A DNA stretch of 64,000 nucleotides from Pseudomonas fluorescens (GCF_001623525.1 NZ_CP015225.1:620001-684000), one strand, 5' to 3'. Shown: positions 18,416 through 27,040, counted from the stretch's first letter. The notes: a model not told the origin generated them from the letters alone. Made by a program: numbers and translations.

Positions 18416-18494
18416 GGAGATCGGTCTGTCAGATGTACCGACGTTAGTCTGCTCGCGATGGCGGTGATTCGGCTGGCATCGAAATGACAGGCAT

Positions 18495-18532
18495 AAAAAA
18501 ACGCCGCCCCTCGCAAGAAGGGCGGCGTTTTT
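18495..18532. terminator. Bidirectional rho-independent terminator (acnB / sdaC)
   Basis: AAAAACGCCGCCC and GGGCGGCGTTTTT form a 13-bp stem including A/T tracts on both sides, just beyond the acnB stop codon, so it can work in both directions. Confidence 0.9.
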
Positions 18533-18549
18533 CGTCGAGTGTCTAAGCC

Positions 18550-21159
18550 TTAGGCTTGAACGACCGGGATGTTGGCGTTTGCAGCCGCTTCACGGAACTC
18601 GGCGATCTGGTCGAAGCTCAGGTAGCGGTACACGTCCGCTGCCATGCTGTCGATCTTGCCGGCGTATTCCATGTACTCCTCGACGGTCGGCAGGCGACCC
18701 AGGATCGAAGCCACGGACGCCAGTTCGGCCGAAGCCAGGTAGACGTTCGCGCCGTCACCCAGGCGGTTCGGGAAGTTACGGGTCGACGTCGACACCACGG
18801 TGCTGTTCGGCTCAACGCGTGCCTGGTTACCCATGCACAGCGAGCAGCCTGGCATTTCCATGCGTGCGCCAGCCTTGCCGTAGATGCCGTAGTAGCCTTC
18901 TTCGGTGAGCTGGTGAGCGTCCATCTTGGTCGGCGGCGACAGCCACAGACGGGTTGGCAGCTGACCCTTGACCTGATCCAGCAACTTGCCGGCAGCGCGG
19001 AAGTGACCGATGTTGGTCATGCACGAACCGATGAACACTTCGTCGATCTTCTCGCCAGCCACGCTGGAGAGCAGACGGGCGTCGTCCGGGTCGTTCGGCG
19101 CGCAGAGCACCGGCTCGCTGATGTCGGCCAGATCGATTTCGATGACTTCGGCGTATTCGGCGTCGGCATCGGCTTCCATCAGTTGCGGGTTGGCGATCCA
19201 GGCTTCCATCGCTTGGGCGCGACGTTCCAGGGTCCGGGCATCACCGTAGCCTTCGCCGATCATCCAGCGCAGCAGGGTGATGTTCGATTGCAGGTACTCG
19301 GTGATCGATTCTTTCGACAGCTTGATGGTGCAACCGGCAGCCGAACGTTCGGCCGAGGCGTCGGACAGTTCGAAAGCCTGTTCCAGGGTCAGGCCTTCCA
19401 GGCCTTCGATTTCCAGGATGCGGCCGGAGAAGGCGTTTTTCTTGCCTTTCTTCTCGACGGTCAGCAGACCGTTCTGGATGGCGAAGTACGGAATGGCATG
19501 AACCAGGTCACGCAGGGTGATGCCAGGTTTCATTTTGCCTTTGAAGCGCACCAGGATCGATTCCGGCATGTCCAGCGGCATGACGCCGGTGGCAGCGGCG
19601 AACGCGACCAGGCCAGAACCGGCCGGGAACGAGATACCCATCGGGAAACGGGTGTGGGAGTCGCCACCGGTACCCACGGTGTCTGGCAGCAGCATGCGGT
19701 TCAGCCACGAGTGGATGATGCCGTCGCCCGGACGCAGGGAAACGCCGCCGCGGGTCATGATGAAGTCAGGCAGGGTGTGGTGGGTGGTGACGTCGATCGG
19801 CTTTGGATAGGCTGCGGTGTGGCAGAAGGACTGCATCACCAGGTCAGCCGAGAAGCCCAGGCACGCCAGGTCTTTCAGTTCGTCACGGGTCATTGGACCG
19901 GTGGTGTCCTGGGAGCCCACGGTGGTCATTTTCGGTTCGCAGTAGGTGCCAGGACGTACGCCTTGGCCTTCTGCCAGGCCACAAGCCTTGCCGACCATCT
20001 TCTGCGCCAGGGTGAAGCCCTTGGTGCTTTCAGCTGGGGCTTCAGGTTTCTTGAACAGGTCGAACGCTGGCAGGCCCAGCTCGGCGCGAGCCTTCTCGGT
20101 CAGGCCACGGCCAATGATCAGCGGAATACGACCGCCGGCACGGACTTCGTCCAACAGTACGGGGGTCTTCATTTCGAAGGTGGTGATGACTTCGTCGGTA
20201 CCGTGCTTGCAGACTTTGCCTGCATGTGGGTACAGGTCGATCACGTCGCCCATGTTCATGTTCGAAACGTCGAACTCGATTGGCAGTGCGCCGGCATCTT
20301 CCATGGTGTTGTAGAAGATCGGAGCGATTTTGCTGCCGAAGCAGAAACCGCCAGCGCGCTTGTTCGGCACATAAGGAATGTCGTCGCCGAAGAACCACAG
20401 CACCGAGTTGGTCGCCGATTTACGCGAGGAACCGGTACCGACCACGTCACCGACGTAGGCGATCGGGAAGCCTTGGCCGCGCATTTCTTCGATCTGCTTC
20501 ATCGGGCCGGTCTTGCCTTGCTCGTCCGGAACGATGCCGTCACGGGCCATTTTCAGCATGGCCAGGGCGTGCAGCGGGATGTCAGGACGCGACCAGGCGT
20601 CTGGAGCAGGGGACAGGTCGTCGGTGTTGGTTTCGCCGGTTACCTTGAACACGCGCAGGCTGATCTTGTCGGCCAGCACCGGGCGCTTCTTGAACCATTC
20701 GCCGTCAGCCCAGGATTGCAGCACGGCTTTGGCGTGAACGTTGCCGTTCTTGGCTTTTTCAGCCACGTCGTGGAAGGCATCGAACATCAGCAGGGTGTGC
20801 TTGAGTTCTTCGGCGGCTACCGGCGCCAGCTCGGCGTCGTCCAGCAGCTCCACCAGGGTCACGATGTTATAGCCGCCCTGCATGGTGCCGAGCAGTTCAA
20901 CGGCACGCTTCTTGTCCAGCAGAGGGGATTGGGCCTGGCCCTTGGCCAGGGCGGACAGGAAGCCGGCCTTGACGTAGGCAGCCTCGTCGACTCCAGGCGG
21001 AACGCGATTGGTGATCAGGTCAACGAGGAAAGCTTCTTCGCCAGCCGGAGGATTTTTCAGCAGCTCGATCAGGCCTGCGGTTTGTTCGGCGTTAAGCGGC
21101 TGGGGAACGATACCCAGGGCTGCGCGCTCTTCGATATGTTTGCGGTAGGCTTCAAGCAC
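18550..21159 (-). CDS. acnB: AcnB, bifunctional aconitate hydratase 2 / 2-methylisocitrate dehydratase
   Basis: 869 aa, the standard size of Pseudomonas AcnB. It interconverts citrate and isocitrate in the TCA cycle using a [4Fe-4S] cluster. The GTG at 21159 is the start: it begins [15 protein letters not shown] as in homologues, with GAGGG upstream. HEAT-like N-domain comes first, then the swivel domain, then the catalytic core. Cluster ligands fit Cys in [11 protein letters not shown] and in [11 protein letters not shown]. AcnB proteins can act as iron-responsive RNA-binding regulators when the cluster is lost. A large stem-loop lies in the leader. Confidence 0.97.
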   Translation of the reverse strand: MLEAYRKHIEERAALGIVPQPLNAEQTAGLIELLKNPPAGEEAFLVDLITNRVPPGVDEAAYVKAGFLSALAKGQAQSPLLDKKRAVELLGTMQGGYNIVTLVELLDDAELAPVAAEELKHTLLMFDAFHDVAEKAKNGNVHAKAVLQSWADGEWFKKRPVLADKISLRVFKVTGETNTDDLSPAPDAWSRPDIPLHALAMLKMARDGIVPDEQGKTGPMKQIEEMRGQGFPIAYVGDVVGTGSSRKSATNSVLWFFGDDIPYVPNKRAGGFCFGSKIAPIFYNTMEDAGALPIEFDVSNMNMGDVIDLYPHAGKVCKHGTDEVITTFEMKTPVLLDEVRAGGRIPLIIGRGLTEKARAELGLPAFDLFKKPEAPAESTKGFTLAQKMVGKACGLAEGQGVRPGTYCEPKMTTVGSQDTTGPMTRDELKDLACLGFSADLVMQSFCHTAAYPKPIDVTTHHTLPDFIMTRGGVSLRPGDGIIHSWLNRMLLPDTVGTGGDSHTRFPMGISFPAGSGLVAFAAATGVMPLDMPESILVRFKGKMKPGITLRDLVHAIPYFAIQNGLLTVEKKGKKNAFSGRILEIEGLEGLTLEQAFELSDASAERSAAGCTIKLSKESITEYLQSNITLLRWMIGEGYGDARTLERRAQAMEAWIANPQLMEADADAEYAEVIEIDLADISEPVLCAPNDPDDARLLSSVAGEKIDEVFIGSCMTNIGHFRAAGKLLDQVKGQLPTRLWLSPPTKMDAHQLTEEGYYGIYGKAGARMEMPGCSLCMGNQARVEPNSTVVSTSTRNFPNRLGDGANVYLASAELASVASILGRLPTVEEYMEYAGKIDSMAADVYRYLSFDQIAEFREAAANANIPVVQA

Positions 21160-21567
21160 AGTTATTACCCTCATCAGTGGTCCCAAATGGGTGTCCGGGA
21201 CGCTCATCCAGGAACCCACGGTACTCATGCGCGTCGACGGCTTTTTGAGCCATCACGCCAGAGTTTCCGCACGTTCCTCACAGAAGCTGCTTTCAAAGTT
21301 TTACGCCTGCAGAACGGGGAGCTGATGAGGGTTGGCGTTGGGCTTTCCCCGCTGGAAAGACCCTTCGCCAACACCGCTCTGAAGGAACGACTGTGCTCGT
21401 GACGCTTTGAAAACAGCTTCTAACGGACATTGGCGCCTTAAAAGGCTGGCTGATTCTACGGGAAAAAAAAATTAAAGGTAAGTTGGGCCTGGAAGTTTGA
21501 GGGGTGATCAATCTTAGACAAAGGGCTAACATGCCGGCCTGTCCTGCTTTTGCGTGTGCGTTTCCTT
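21160..21567. other. acnB leader and promoter region
   Basis: This 408-base gap between divergent acnB and the DUF1289 gene is filled largely by the structured leader described separately (21282-21421), plus an A-rich stretch (near 21464-21476) that could hold promoter elements. I see no open reading frame here worth calling. Confidence 0.6.
21282..21421 (-). ncRNA. Structured RNA in the acnB leader (candidate cis-element or sRNA)
   Basis: Read leftward, AGAAGCTGTTTTCAAAG pairs over 17 positions with CTTTGAAAGCAGCTTCT, enclosing a second long hairpin: GTTGGCG with CGCCAAC, a symmetric AA/AA internal loop, GGG with CCC, and CTTTCC with GGAAAG, closed by a short loop. The one non-Watson-Crick position in the outer stem is G-U on this strand but C-A on the other, favouring transcription toward acnB. 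It lies about 120-260 bases before the acnB start. I do not recognise it as a named RNA family. Confidence 0.6.
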
Positions 21568-22038
21568 ATGCCCAACCAGCTCATCAAGACCCCCTGCGTC
21601 GGCCTTTGCTCCACTGTCTACGGTGACCTGGTGTGCCGTGGCTGCAAGCGGTTCCACCATGAAGTGATTCACTGGAACGGCTACAACGAGGACGAAAAGC
21701 GCGCGGTGTGGATGCGGCTCGAGCAGCTTTTGGTGCAGGTGATGGTGGCCAAGTTGGAGGTTTTCGATCCGGTATTGCTGCGCCAGCAACTGGAGTCGCG
21801 CAAGATCCGCTTTGTGTCGCACCAGTCGGAATATTGCTGGGCCTATCAGTTGATCGCCCGGGGCGCGCGGGTGATCAACAACCTGGAAGCCTACGGCATG
21901 GTGCTGATGCCGGAGTTTCGCGACTGGGACCTGCCGGACCTGCGCGACGCCATTGATCGGGAATTTTTCCTCCTGTCCGAAGCCCACTACCAGCGCTACA
22001 TAGCGCCGGGGTTCCTGAAGGATGCGATCGGCGGTTGA
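21568..22038 (+). CDS. DUF1289-family conserved protein
   Basis: 156 aa from the ATG at 21568. The N-terminus carries the DUF1289 signature: TPCVGLCSTVYGDLVCRGCKR with four Cys, probably binding a metal or iron-sulfur cluster, followed by an HWNGYNEDEKRAVW motif. The C-terminal two thirds (about 60-156), with YCWAYQLIARGARVINNLEAYGM, is a Pseudomonas-type extension. Function is unknown. It is divergent from acnB and next to the usp gene, an arrangement I recall also from P. aeruginosa. No good ribosome site precedes the ATG; an in-frame TTG six codons upstream is an alternative. Confidence 0.8.
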   Translation: MPNQLIKTPCVGLCSTVYGDLVCRGCKRFHHEVIHWNGYNEDEKRAVWMRLEQLLVQVMVAKLEVFDPVLLRQQLESRKIRFVSHQSEYCWAYQLIARGARVINNLEAYGMVLMPEFRDWDLPDLRDAIDREFFLLSEAHYQRYIAPGFLKDAIGG

Positions 22039-22082
22039 CCTCCGGCCATTTGTGCAAAGGCGCTTTTGTGCCCGGGAGCTTT

Positions 22083-22208
22083 TGTGGCGAGGGAGCTTGC
22101 TCCCGCTCGGCTGCGCAGCAGACGCCTGGATTTTTCAGGCCCGGAAATTTTTAAGATCAAGAGCGAGGGTTGCTTCGCACCCCAGCGGGAGCAAGCTCCC
22201 TCGCCACA
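22083..22208. repeat. REPIN, long class (126 bp)
   Basis: Inverted REP units between the convergent DUF1289 and usp genes. The arms match the other copies; the loop (GACGCCTGGATTTTTCAGGC region) is specific to this copy. Confidence 0.92.
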
Positions 22209-22223
22209 AAAAGCCCATTCGCT

Positions 22224-23087
22224 TTATTCCTTGACCGCCAACTCCACCAGATGGTCCTCGACCTCCTGCGGCTTGAGCACCAGCACATCGCTTTCCAGCG
22301 TATCGAGCACGGCCTCGGCGGTGTTTCCTATCAGCACCCCGGACAACCCCGAGCGGGCCACGGTGCCGATCACCGTCACCGCCGCTTGCAGCTTGCGCGC
22401 CATGTATGGAATCAAGACGTCCGCTGGTCCTTCCTCGATATGCAGGTGCTGGTCGTCGATGTCGAACTCGGCCTGGAACGCCTGGCATTGTTCGCGGTAA
22501 CGGGCCTCGATGGTTTCTTTGAGCTGGAATGTCGGGTCGGCGGACGAGAGCATCGGCGAGGGGTGGGCGCTGATCACATGCAGGTGCGCCTTGGCGAGGA
22601 GGGCGATGTCATAGCCATGATCGATGATGGTGGAGTGCAGGTGGCGATGCTCGCCATCGGCATTGCCAACGTCGACGGCGGCCAGGATCACCTTGTCTTT
22701 CCAGGAACCGGCGGTTTTCACCAGCAGCACCGGGGTTGGGCAGTGGCGGAGCAGCTTCCAGTCCGCCGGGGTCAGCAGGGCTTTTTTCAACGGGCTGTCG
22801 GGGAAGTGCTGCTTGATCACCAGGCCGCAACCTTCCGCCTGCTGCACGTCGATGATGGTGTCGTGGAGGCTTTCGTTCCAGGCCTGCTCGGTGGTGATGC
22901 TGTAGCCGTCGGCCAGCAGTGCGGCCTTGAGCACGCTGAGCAGGCCGGCATGGTCATGCTTTTTGTCACACACCAGCAGGTGCAGGTGGGCCTGGGTCAC
23001 TCCGGCGATCAGTTTGGCGCGCTTGAGCGCCAGGCTTTCCGAATGTTCGGGGTCAATAACCACCAGGATGCTGCGAATGGCTTGCAT
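22224..23087 (-). CDS. Tandem-domain universal stress protein
   Basis: 287 aa with two UspA domains in tandem. The first begins IRSILVVIDPEHSESLALKRA (about 5-25). The second begins with VILAAVDVGN near residue 150 and ends with an ATP-loop-like VIGTVARSGLSGVLIGNTAE, a G-2x-G-9x-G(S/T)-type pattern, so it is probably nucleotide-binding. Such proteins support survival in low oxygen or stationary phase in Pseudomonas, where several are controlled by Anr. A perfect Anr box lies about 90 bases upstream. The ATG at 23087 has GGAGA upstream; the longer open frame is not conserved. Confidence 0.9.
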   Translation of the reverse strand: MQAIRSILVVIDPEHSESLALKRAKLIAGVTQAHLHLLVCDKKHDHAGLLSVLKAALLADGYSITTEQAWNESLHDTIIDVQQAEGCGLVIKQHFPDSPLKKALLTPADWKLLRHCPTPVLLVKTAGSWKDKVILAAVDVGNADGEHRHLHSTIIDHGYDIALLAKAHLHVISAHPSPMLSSADPTFQLKETIEARYREQCQAFQAEFDIDDQHLHIEEGPADVLIPYMARKLQAAVTVIGTVARSGLSGVLIGNTAEAVLDTLESDVLVLKPQEVEDHLVELAVKE

Positions 23088-23175
23088 GATCGGCGTTCTC
23101 CTGCAATGAAAAGGCTGGCGTTGCTCAACTATAGTTGTTGTGGGGCAGTCTAGTTGCTGTGGGTGAGTCTTTGAC

Positions 23176-23189
23176 TTGATGCATATCAA
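23176..23189. promoter_or_regulatory. Anr/Dnr (FNR-type) binding site upstream of usp
   Basis: TTGATGCATATCAA is a perfect match to the TTGAT-N4-ATCAA consensus. On the usp side a -10-like TAGACT (complement of 23147-23152) is 33 bases away centre to centre, which would place the box near -42, the class II activator position. The miaE -10 lies on the other side, so an effect on miaE is also possible. Confidence 0.75.
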
Positions 23190-23221
23190 CGGCGGTGGCT
23201 GGTGGTCTGGGGGCAGGCCGG

Positions 23222-23227
23222 TATAAT
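23222..23227 (+). promoter_or_regulatory. -10 element for miaE
   Basis: A perfect TATAAT lies about 40 bases before the miaE start. There is no strong -35 at 17 bases upstream. The position and consensus match make it the likely sigma-70 promoter. Confidence 0.55.
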
Positions 23228-23265
23228 CGGCGCCCTTCGCTCGACTACCTTTTCCCGTGAGCCCC

Positions 23266-23871
23266 ATGAATCTTCCCGAAATTCACGAATTCCTTGGTTG
23301 CCGCACCCCCGATGCCTGGGTCCAGGCCGCGTTGGCTGACCAGGAAACGTTGCTGATCGACCACAAGAACTGCGAGTTCAAGGCGGCCAGCACTGCCCTG
23401 AGCCTGATCGCCAAATACCATTCCCACGTCGACCTGATCAATCTGGTGTCGCGCCTGGCCCGGGAAGAGCTGGTGCATCACGAGCAGGTCATGCGCTTGA
23501 TGAAAAAGCGCAAGATCGGTTTGCGTCAGCTCTCCGCCGGGCGTTATGCCTCGGGGCTGCGCAAGGTGGTACGCAGCCACGAACCGGTCAAGCTGGTGGA
23601 CACCCTGGTGGTTGGCGCCTTCATCGAGGCCCGCAGTTGCGAGCGTTTCGAGGCCTTGGTGCCGCATCTGGATGAAGAACTGGGCAAGTTCTATTTCGGT
23701 TTGCTGAAAAGCGAAGCCCGGCATTTCCAGGGCTACCTGAAACTGGCTTACCAGTACGGTGACGCCAAGGACATTGCCCAGGTGATCGACAAGGTCCGTG
23801 AGGCCGAGCGGGAGCTGATCGAATCGCCGGATGTGGAGTTTCGTTTCCACAGTGGTGTGCCGGCTCGATAG
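23266..23871 (+). CDS. miaE: MiaE, tRNA 2-methylthio-N6-isopentenyl adenosine hydroxylase
   Basis: 201 aa, a diiron monooxygenase that hydroxylates the isopentenyl group of ms2i6A37 in tRNAs reading UNN codons. Ferritin-like iron ligands are visible: Glu in KNCEFKAAS, the EExxH-type REELVHHEQ, Glu in EARSCERF and SEARHFQ. The ATG at 23266 is chosen; a GTG three codons earlier is possible. It is divergent from usp, with promoter elements between them. Its stop codon lies within the first copy of a 13-bp tandem array. Confidence 0.95.
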   Translation: MNLPEIHEFLGCRTPDAWVQAALADQETLLIDHKNCEFKAASTALSLIAKYHSHVDLINLVSRLAREELVHHEQVMRLMKKRKIGLRQLSAGRYASGLRKVVRSHEPVKLVDTLVVGAFIEARSCERFEALVPHLDEELGKFYFGLLKSEARHFQGYLKLAYQYGDAKDIAQVIDKVREAERELIESPDVEFRFHSGVPAR

Positions 23872-23957
23872 TTCAAAGGGATAGTTCAGAGGGATAGTTC
23901 AGAGGGATAGTTCAGAGGGATAGTTCAGAGGGATAGTGCAGAGGGATAGTGCAGAGA
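23867..23957. repeat. Tandem array of a 13-bp unit (7 copies)
   Basis: Seven contiguous copies of GATAGTTCAGAGG. Copy 1 differs by one base and includes the miaE stop codon; copies 6 and 7 share a T-to-G change at one position. The array therefore grew from the 3' end of the gene. Length variation between strains is likely. Confidence 0.92.
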
Positions 23958-23970
23958 TGCCGCTCCTGAC

Positions 23971-24046
23971 GTCCTCGCGAGCAAGCTCGCTTCCGCAGGG
24001 GATTTGTGAATTTCCCAAGTCCAATGTGGGAGCTTGCTCGCGATGG
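23971..24046. repeat. REP pair, second family (CGCGAGCAAGCTCGC core)
   Basis: Two inverted REP units (TCGCGAGCAAGCTCGCTTCC and GGGAGCTTGCTCGCGA) flank a 40-base spacer downstream of miaE. The core differs from the GTGGCGAGGGAG family: this is a second REP class. Confidence 0.85.
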
Positions 24047-24068
24047 GGCCTTATGCAGCACTGCATCT

Positions 24069-24557
24069 CTAAGTGACCAGCCCCAGGCGCTCGTGCCACT
24101 GGGCAATGGACTCCTCGGGATAAACCTCGAACTGCCGGTCGTCCGGATGCACCTCGACTTCCACCCACGACGCCCTGGAACCCAGCATCAGGTGGGTGTG
24201 CTCCGGCGGTACCGGCAGCGGTGTGTCGATGGCCGAAGCAAAGGGGTGAACCAGCTCCGGCCATTCGGGGCTGAACAGCCATAGCCCCGAACCGCACAAG
24301 GAACAGAAATGCCGTTCGGCACTGCTGCGGTGGGCGCGTTTATCGCCTTCGTCCTTGAGTCGTGCGTGGTAGATCGAGATGTGCTTGCGACCGCGCACCT
24401 TCAGGCTCTGGGCATCGCCCCCCAGGTTGATCGCAAAACCGCCGCCGCCCTGGGTCTTGCGGCAGATCGAGCAGTAGCAGCGCTGATAAGGGTAGGGGTG
24501 GGCACAGGCCAGGCTGAACGACACGGCGCCGCAGTGGCAGGATCCTTCGAGCTGCAT
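24069..24557 (-). CDS. GFA-family (CENP-V/GFA) zinc protein
   Basis: 162 aa. The zinc-binding Cys pattern of the glutathione-dependent formaldehyde-activating (GFA) family is complete: GSCHCGAVSF at 6-15, CYCSICRKTQG near 28-38 and FCSLCGSGLW near 84-93. The fold holds two zinc sites. Members have been linked to glutathione-S-hydroxymethyl formation, but most are uncharacterised, so the substrate should be treated as unknown. A strong ribosome site (GGAGG) precedes the ATG. It lies alone between two REP elements, leftward like the alkA gene. Confidence 0.88.
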   Translation of the reverse strand: MQLEGSCHCGAVSFSLACAHPYPYQRCYCSICRKTQGGGGFAINLGGDAQSLKVRGRKHISIYHARLKDEGDKRAHRSSAERHFCSLCGSGLWLFSPEWPELVHPFASAIDTPLPVPPEHTHLMLGSRASWVEVEVHPDDRQFEVYPEESIAQWHERLGLVT

Positions 24558-24650
24558 GGGAACCTCCGATTGGGGACTGTAATGACTCTGGACAGCCTGG
24601 GCGGCCCGATGTTCTGGGCAGTGGAACGCATGGCTGACATGCGGACGCTA

Positions 24651-24668
24651 TCGCGAGCAAGCTCGCGA
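24651..24668. repeat. Single palindromic REP (second family)
   Basis: TCGCGAGCAAGCTCGCGA, an 18-base perfect palindrome and the core of the second REP class, between the GFA gene and alkA. No partner unit was seen, so it is a solitary REP. Confidence 0.85.
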
Positions 24669-24684
24669 TGAACGAAGACACGGT

Positions 24685-25302
24685 CTAACGACCGGGCACT
24701 CGCCACAAATACCACGCCGCCACCGTCCGATAAGGGCTCCACGCCAGGCCGATCTCAATCATCTGCTTGCGGCTGGGCTGTCGTTCCAACCCCTTTAGCC
24801 GTCGATAACCTTCGCGTACGCCAAAGTCATCGGCCGGCAGGATGTCGGGGCGTTCCAGGCTGTAGATCAGTAGCATTTCCACGGTCCAACGCCCGACGCC
24901 GCGCAAGCTGACCAGGCGTTCGATCAACGCTTCATCCTCCATCGCCCGCGCTGTGGCGTAATCCGGCACGATTCCGTCCAGCGTCGCCTGGGCGATGCCC
25001 TGGATCGTCGCGATCTTGCTGGCTGAAAACCCACAGCCGCGCAACTGCGCAACGTCTGTCGCCAGGATCTGCCCGGGATGGGGGAATGTCTGCGCCGGGA
25101 ACAACGCCAGCAGCCGACCGAGGATGGCATCGCCTGCCTTGGCGTGCAGTTGCTGGTAGGCAATCGCCCGCACCAAGGCTTCATAGGGATCGCGGGCCGG
25201 CTTGGGTTGCAGCAGGCAAGGGCCGATCGCCTCGACGTGACGTCGCCAGTCTTCGTCGAGACTTGCCAGCAAGGCGCTGGCGTCGTGGTAGGGCACAGGC
25301 AT
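24685..25302 (-). CDS. alkA: DNA-3-methyladenine glycosylase II, AlkA-type
   Basis: 205 aa HhH-GPD base-excision glycosylase removing 3-methyladenine and related alkylated bases. The hairpin-helix-hairpin LVSLRGVGRWTVEMLLIYSL is followed by LPADDFGVREGYRRL, in which the second Asp fits the catalytic position. It is shorter than E. coli AlkA because the N-terminal domain is missing, like many bacterial homologues. The start at 25302 begins MPVPYHDASALLASLDEDWR; the open frame upstream overlaps ada and is a shadow. It lies 23 bases downstream of ada, so the two repair genes probably form one operon induced by alkylation. Confidence 0.9.
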   Translation of the reverse strand: MPVPYHDASALLASLDEDWRRHVEAIGPCLLQPKPARDPYEALVRAIAYQQLHAKAGDAILGRLLALFPAQTFPHPGQILATDVAQLRGCGFSASKIATIQGIAQATLDGIVPDYATARAMEDEALIERLVSLRGVGRWTVEMLLIYSLERPDILPADDFGVREGYRRLKGLERQPSRKQMIEIGLAWSPYRTVAAWYLWRVPGR

Positions 25303-25325
25303 CGGGTATTTGTTCTCCGGGGCGC

Positions 25326-26408
25326 TCAAAACGCCAGGGGCAGCGAAACCTGCACCGCGGCTTTCTCCAGCCGTAGCAGAAATGCCTTGCGCGGCTGTCC
25401 GCCACCATAGCCGGTCAACGAGCCATCCGCACCGATCACTCGATGGCAAGGAATGACGATGGCCAAGCGATTCTGCCCGTTGGCCAGGCCCACGGCGCGG
25501 CTGGCGCCCGGGCTGCCCAGCGCCGTGGCGATGCCGCCGTAGCTGCGGGTTTCGCCGTAGGGAATCTTTTGCAGTTCAGCCCAGACCCGTACGGCGAAGG
25601 CGCTGCCCGGCATGTGCAGCGGAACGTTGAACGCCGTGAGCTTGCCGGCGAAATACTCGGCCAGTTCGGTTTCGATCTGTTGCAAATGCGCGTTGTGCCC
25701 CGGCGCAACCGTGTAGCCGTAGCGTAGCTGCAGCTCTTCGAGCTCCTTGGTCAGGGCCGGGCGGTCGAGGAATTCCAGCAGCACCAGGCCTCGTCGTTCG
25801 GCCATGGCCAGCATGGGGCCCAGCGGTGTGGTCAGGCGGGTGAACAGCAAAGGTTCGCTGAGGGCTGCGCGGCCCGGCGTGATGTGGAAGGATTTCACGA
25901 AGGCATCACGAAAACCGCTCAATGACTCATAACCGGAGTCGAATGCGGCATTGTCGATGGAGTTGCCGTCCTTGATGCCCCCCAAGGCGATGCCCAGGCG
26001 GCGGGTGCGCAGATAGGCGTGAAAGGTCATGCCGAAATGTTGCTTGAACCAGCGGCGCAATTTCAGTGGCTCGATACCTTGTTCCAGCAACAGGGCATCG
26101 GTCCAGCGCAGGTCGGGTTCGGCGTCCACGGCTTTGAGCAGGGCCTGGATCCAGTCTGGCGCGATGGCGGCGGCGTCCAGGGGCTTGCAGCGCAGGCAGG
26201 CCCGGTAACCGGCCGACATGGCTTCGTCGGCATGGGCGAAGAACTCCACGTTCTCCGGTTTCGGCTTGCGCGCGGTGCAACTGGGGCGACAGAAAATACC
26301 GGTGGTCTTGACCGCAGTGAAGAACACCCCCTCGTAGGCGGTGTCTCGTTCGAGCATGGCGCGGACCATCTCGGCATGGGGCGGGAGCAGCGAGTCGTGT
26401 AGGTTCAT
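25326..26408 (-). CDS. ada: Ada, methylated-DNA sensor, methyltransferase and activator
   Basis: 360 aa with full Ada architecture. The N-terminal zinc domain has Cys40, Cys44, Cys71 and Cys74 (FCRPSCTARKP, CLRC), with Cys40 in the position of the methylphosphotriester acceptor. An AraC-type helix-turn-helix follows (about 85-180). The C-terminal O6-methylguanine methyltransferase domain has the PCHRVIG active site at Cys321. Methylation turns Ada into an activator of its own operon. The ATG at 26408 gives MNLHDSLLPPHAEM. It is followed at once by alkA. I could not identify a convincing Ada box upstream. Confidence 0.95.
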   Translation of the reverse strand: MNLHDSLLPPHAEMVRAMLERDTAYEGVFFTAVKTTGIFCRPSCTARKPKPENVEFFAHADEAMSAGYRACLRCKPLDAAAIAPDWIQALLKAVDAEPDLRWTDALLLEQGIEPLKLRRWFKQHFGMTFHAYLRTRRLGIALGGIKDGNSIDNAAFDSGYESLSGFRDAFVKSFHITPGRAALSEPLLFTRLTTPLGPMLAMAERRGLVLLEFLDRPALTKELEELQLRYGYTVAPGHNAHLQQIETELAEYFAGKLTAFNVPLHMPGSAFAVRVWAELQKIPYGETRSYGGIATALGSPGASRAVGLANGQNRLAIVIPCHRVIGADGSLTGYGGGQPRKAFLLRLEKAAVQVSLPLAF

Positions 26409-26499
26409 GGGCCTGAGCATAGAACCGTGCCAGGAACGACTCCACCGAAAAATCGACAGTGAATTTCCGTTCACTTGGTCGGAAGGTCACGAACAAAAA

Positions 26500-26526
26500 T
26501 TGAACCTGAGAGTCTTAAAGGTTCAA
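26500..26526. promoter_or_regulatory. Inverted repeat upstream of the Gly-rich gene
   Basis: TTGAACCT, an 11-base spacer, then AGGTTCAA: perfect 8-base arms ending 27 bases before the start of the next gene. It could be an operator or a hairpin in the leader. No known consensus was recognised. Confidence 0.4.
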
Positions 26527-26553
26527 CCGTTGTTTTTGTCTTTCGGAGACATC

Positions 26554-27033
26554 ATGTCCAAACATAAGAAATCTCTCATCGCCGTTGCTGTCTGTGCCTT
26601 GGCGTTCGGTGCTTCGGCCTTGCTGCCTGCTGAGTTGTCGCCTATCGGTTCGAGCTATGCCGCAGGCAATGGCGGCGGTGGTGGTGGCAATGGTGGGGGT
26701 GGCGGTCACGGTGGAGGAAATGGCGGCGGCCACGGTGGTGGCATCGGCGGAGGCCAGGGCCATGACAAGTCTGGTGATTCCAGCGGCCTTGGCAAAGGAT
26801 TGGCTAGCGACCACACCGGTACCCGCACCCGCGATCATGGCCTGAGCGGCAAGCACACCGGCACCACCCGCACTGATCGCACCAGCAAGTCCTCGCTGAC
26901 TTCGACCATCGCCAAGGACCGTGATACCCGTGGCCTGACCAAGGCATCGGCGATTTCCACCGCTACGCCAGGTACCCACAACACCAAGGGCCTGACCAAC
27001 GCGACCAGCTCTTCGATCAAGAACGACCGCTGA
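26554..27033 (+). CDS. Exported Gly/His-rich low-complexity protein
   Basis: 159 aa, unrecognised. A positively charged start (MSKHKK) and a hydrophobic stretch ending near SSYAAG form a signal peptide with a likely cut around residue 38. The next 30 residues are almost only Gly, Asn and His (GNGGGGGGNGGGGGHGGGNG). The rest is rich in Thr, Ser, Asp, Lys and Arg with repeating DRT/DHT and GLTKA / GLTNA motifs. His in the Gly tract could bind metal; the tail looks disordered. The start has a GGAG site. It has its own inverted repeat upstream and a terminator downstream, so it is monocistronic. Confidence 0.8.
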   Translation: MSKHKKSLIAVAVCALAFGASALLPAELSPIGSSYAAGNGGGGGGNGGGGGHGGGNGGGHGGGIGGGQGHDKSGDSSGLGKGLASDHTGTRTRDHGLSGKHTGTTRTDRTSKSSLTSTIAKDRDTRGLTKASAISTATPGTHNTKGLTNATSSSIKNDR

Positions 27034-27040
27034 TCGCTTG

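Noticed and set aside
18556..21402. 948-codon open frame on the + strand across acnB
   Set aside because: Shadow of acnB: the minus strand encodes the whole of AcnB with intact motifs. The frame has no recognisable domain.
26409..26499. Ada box upstream of ada
   Set aside because: I could not find a match good enough to call; sequences like AAATTGAAC do not fit the consensus.
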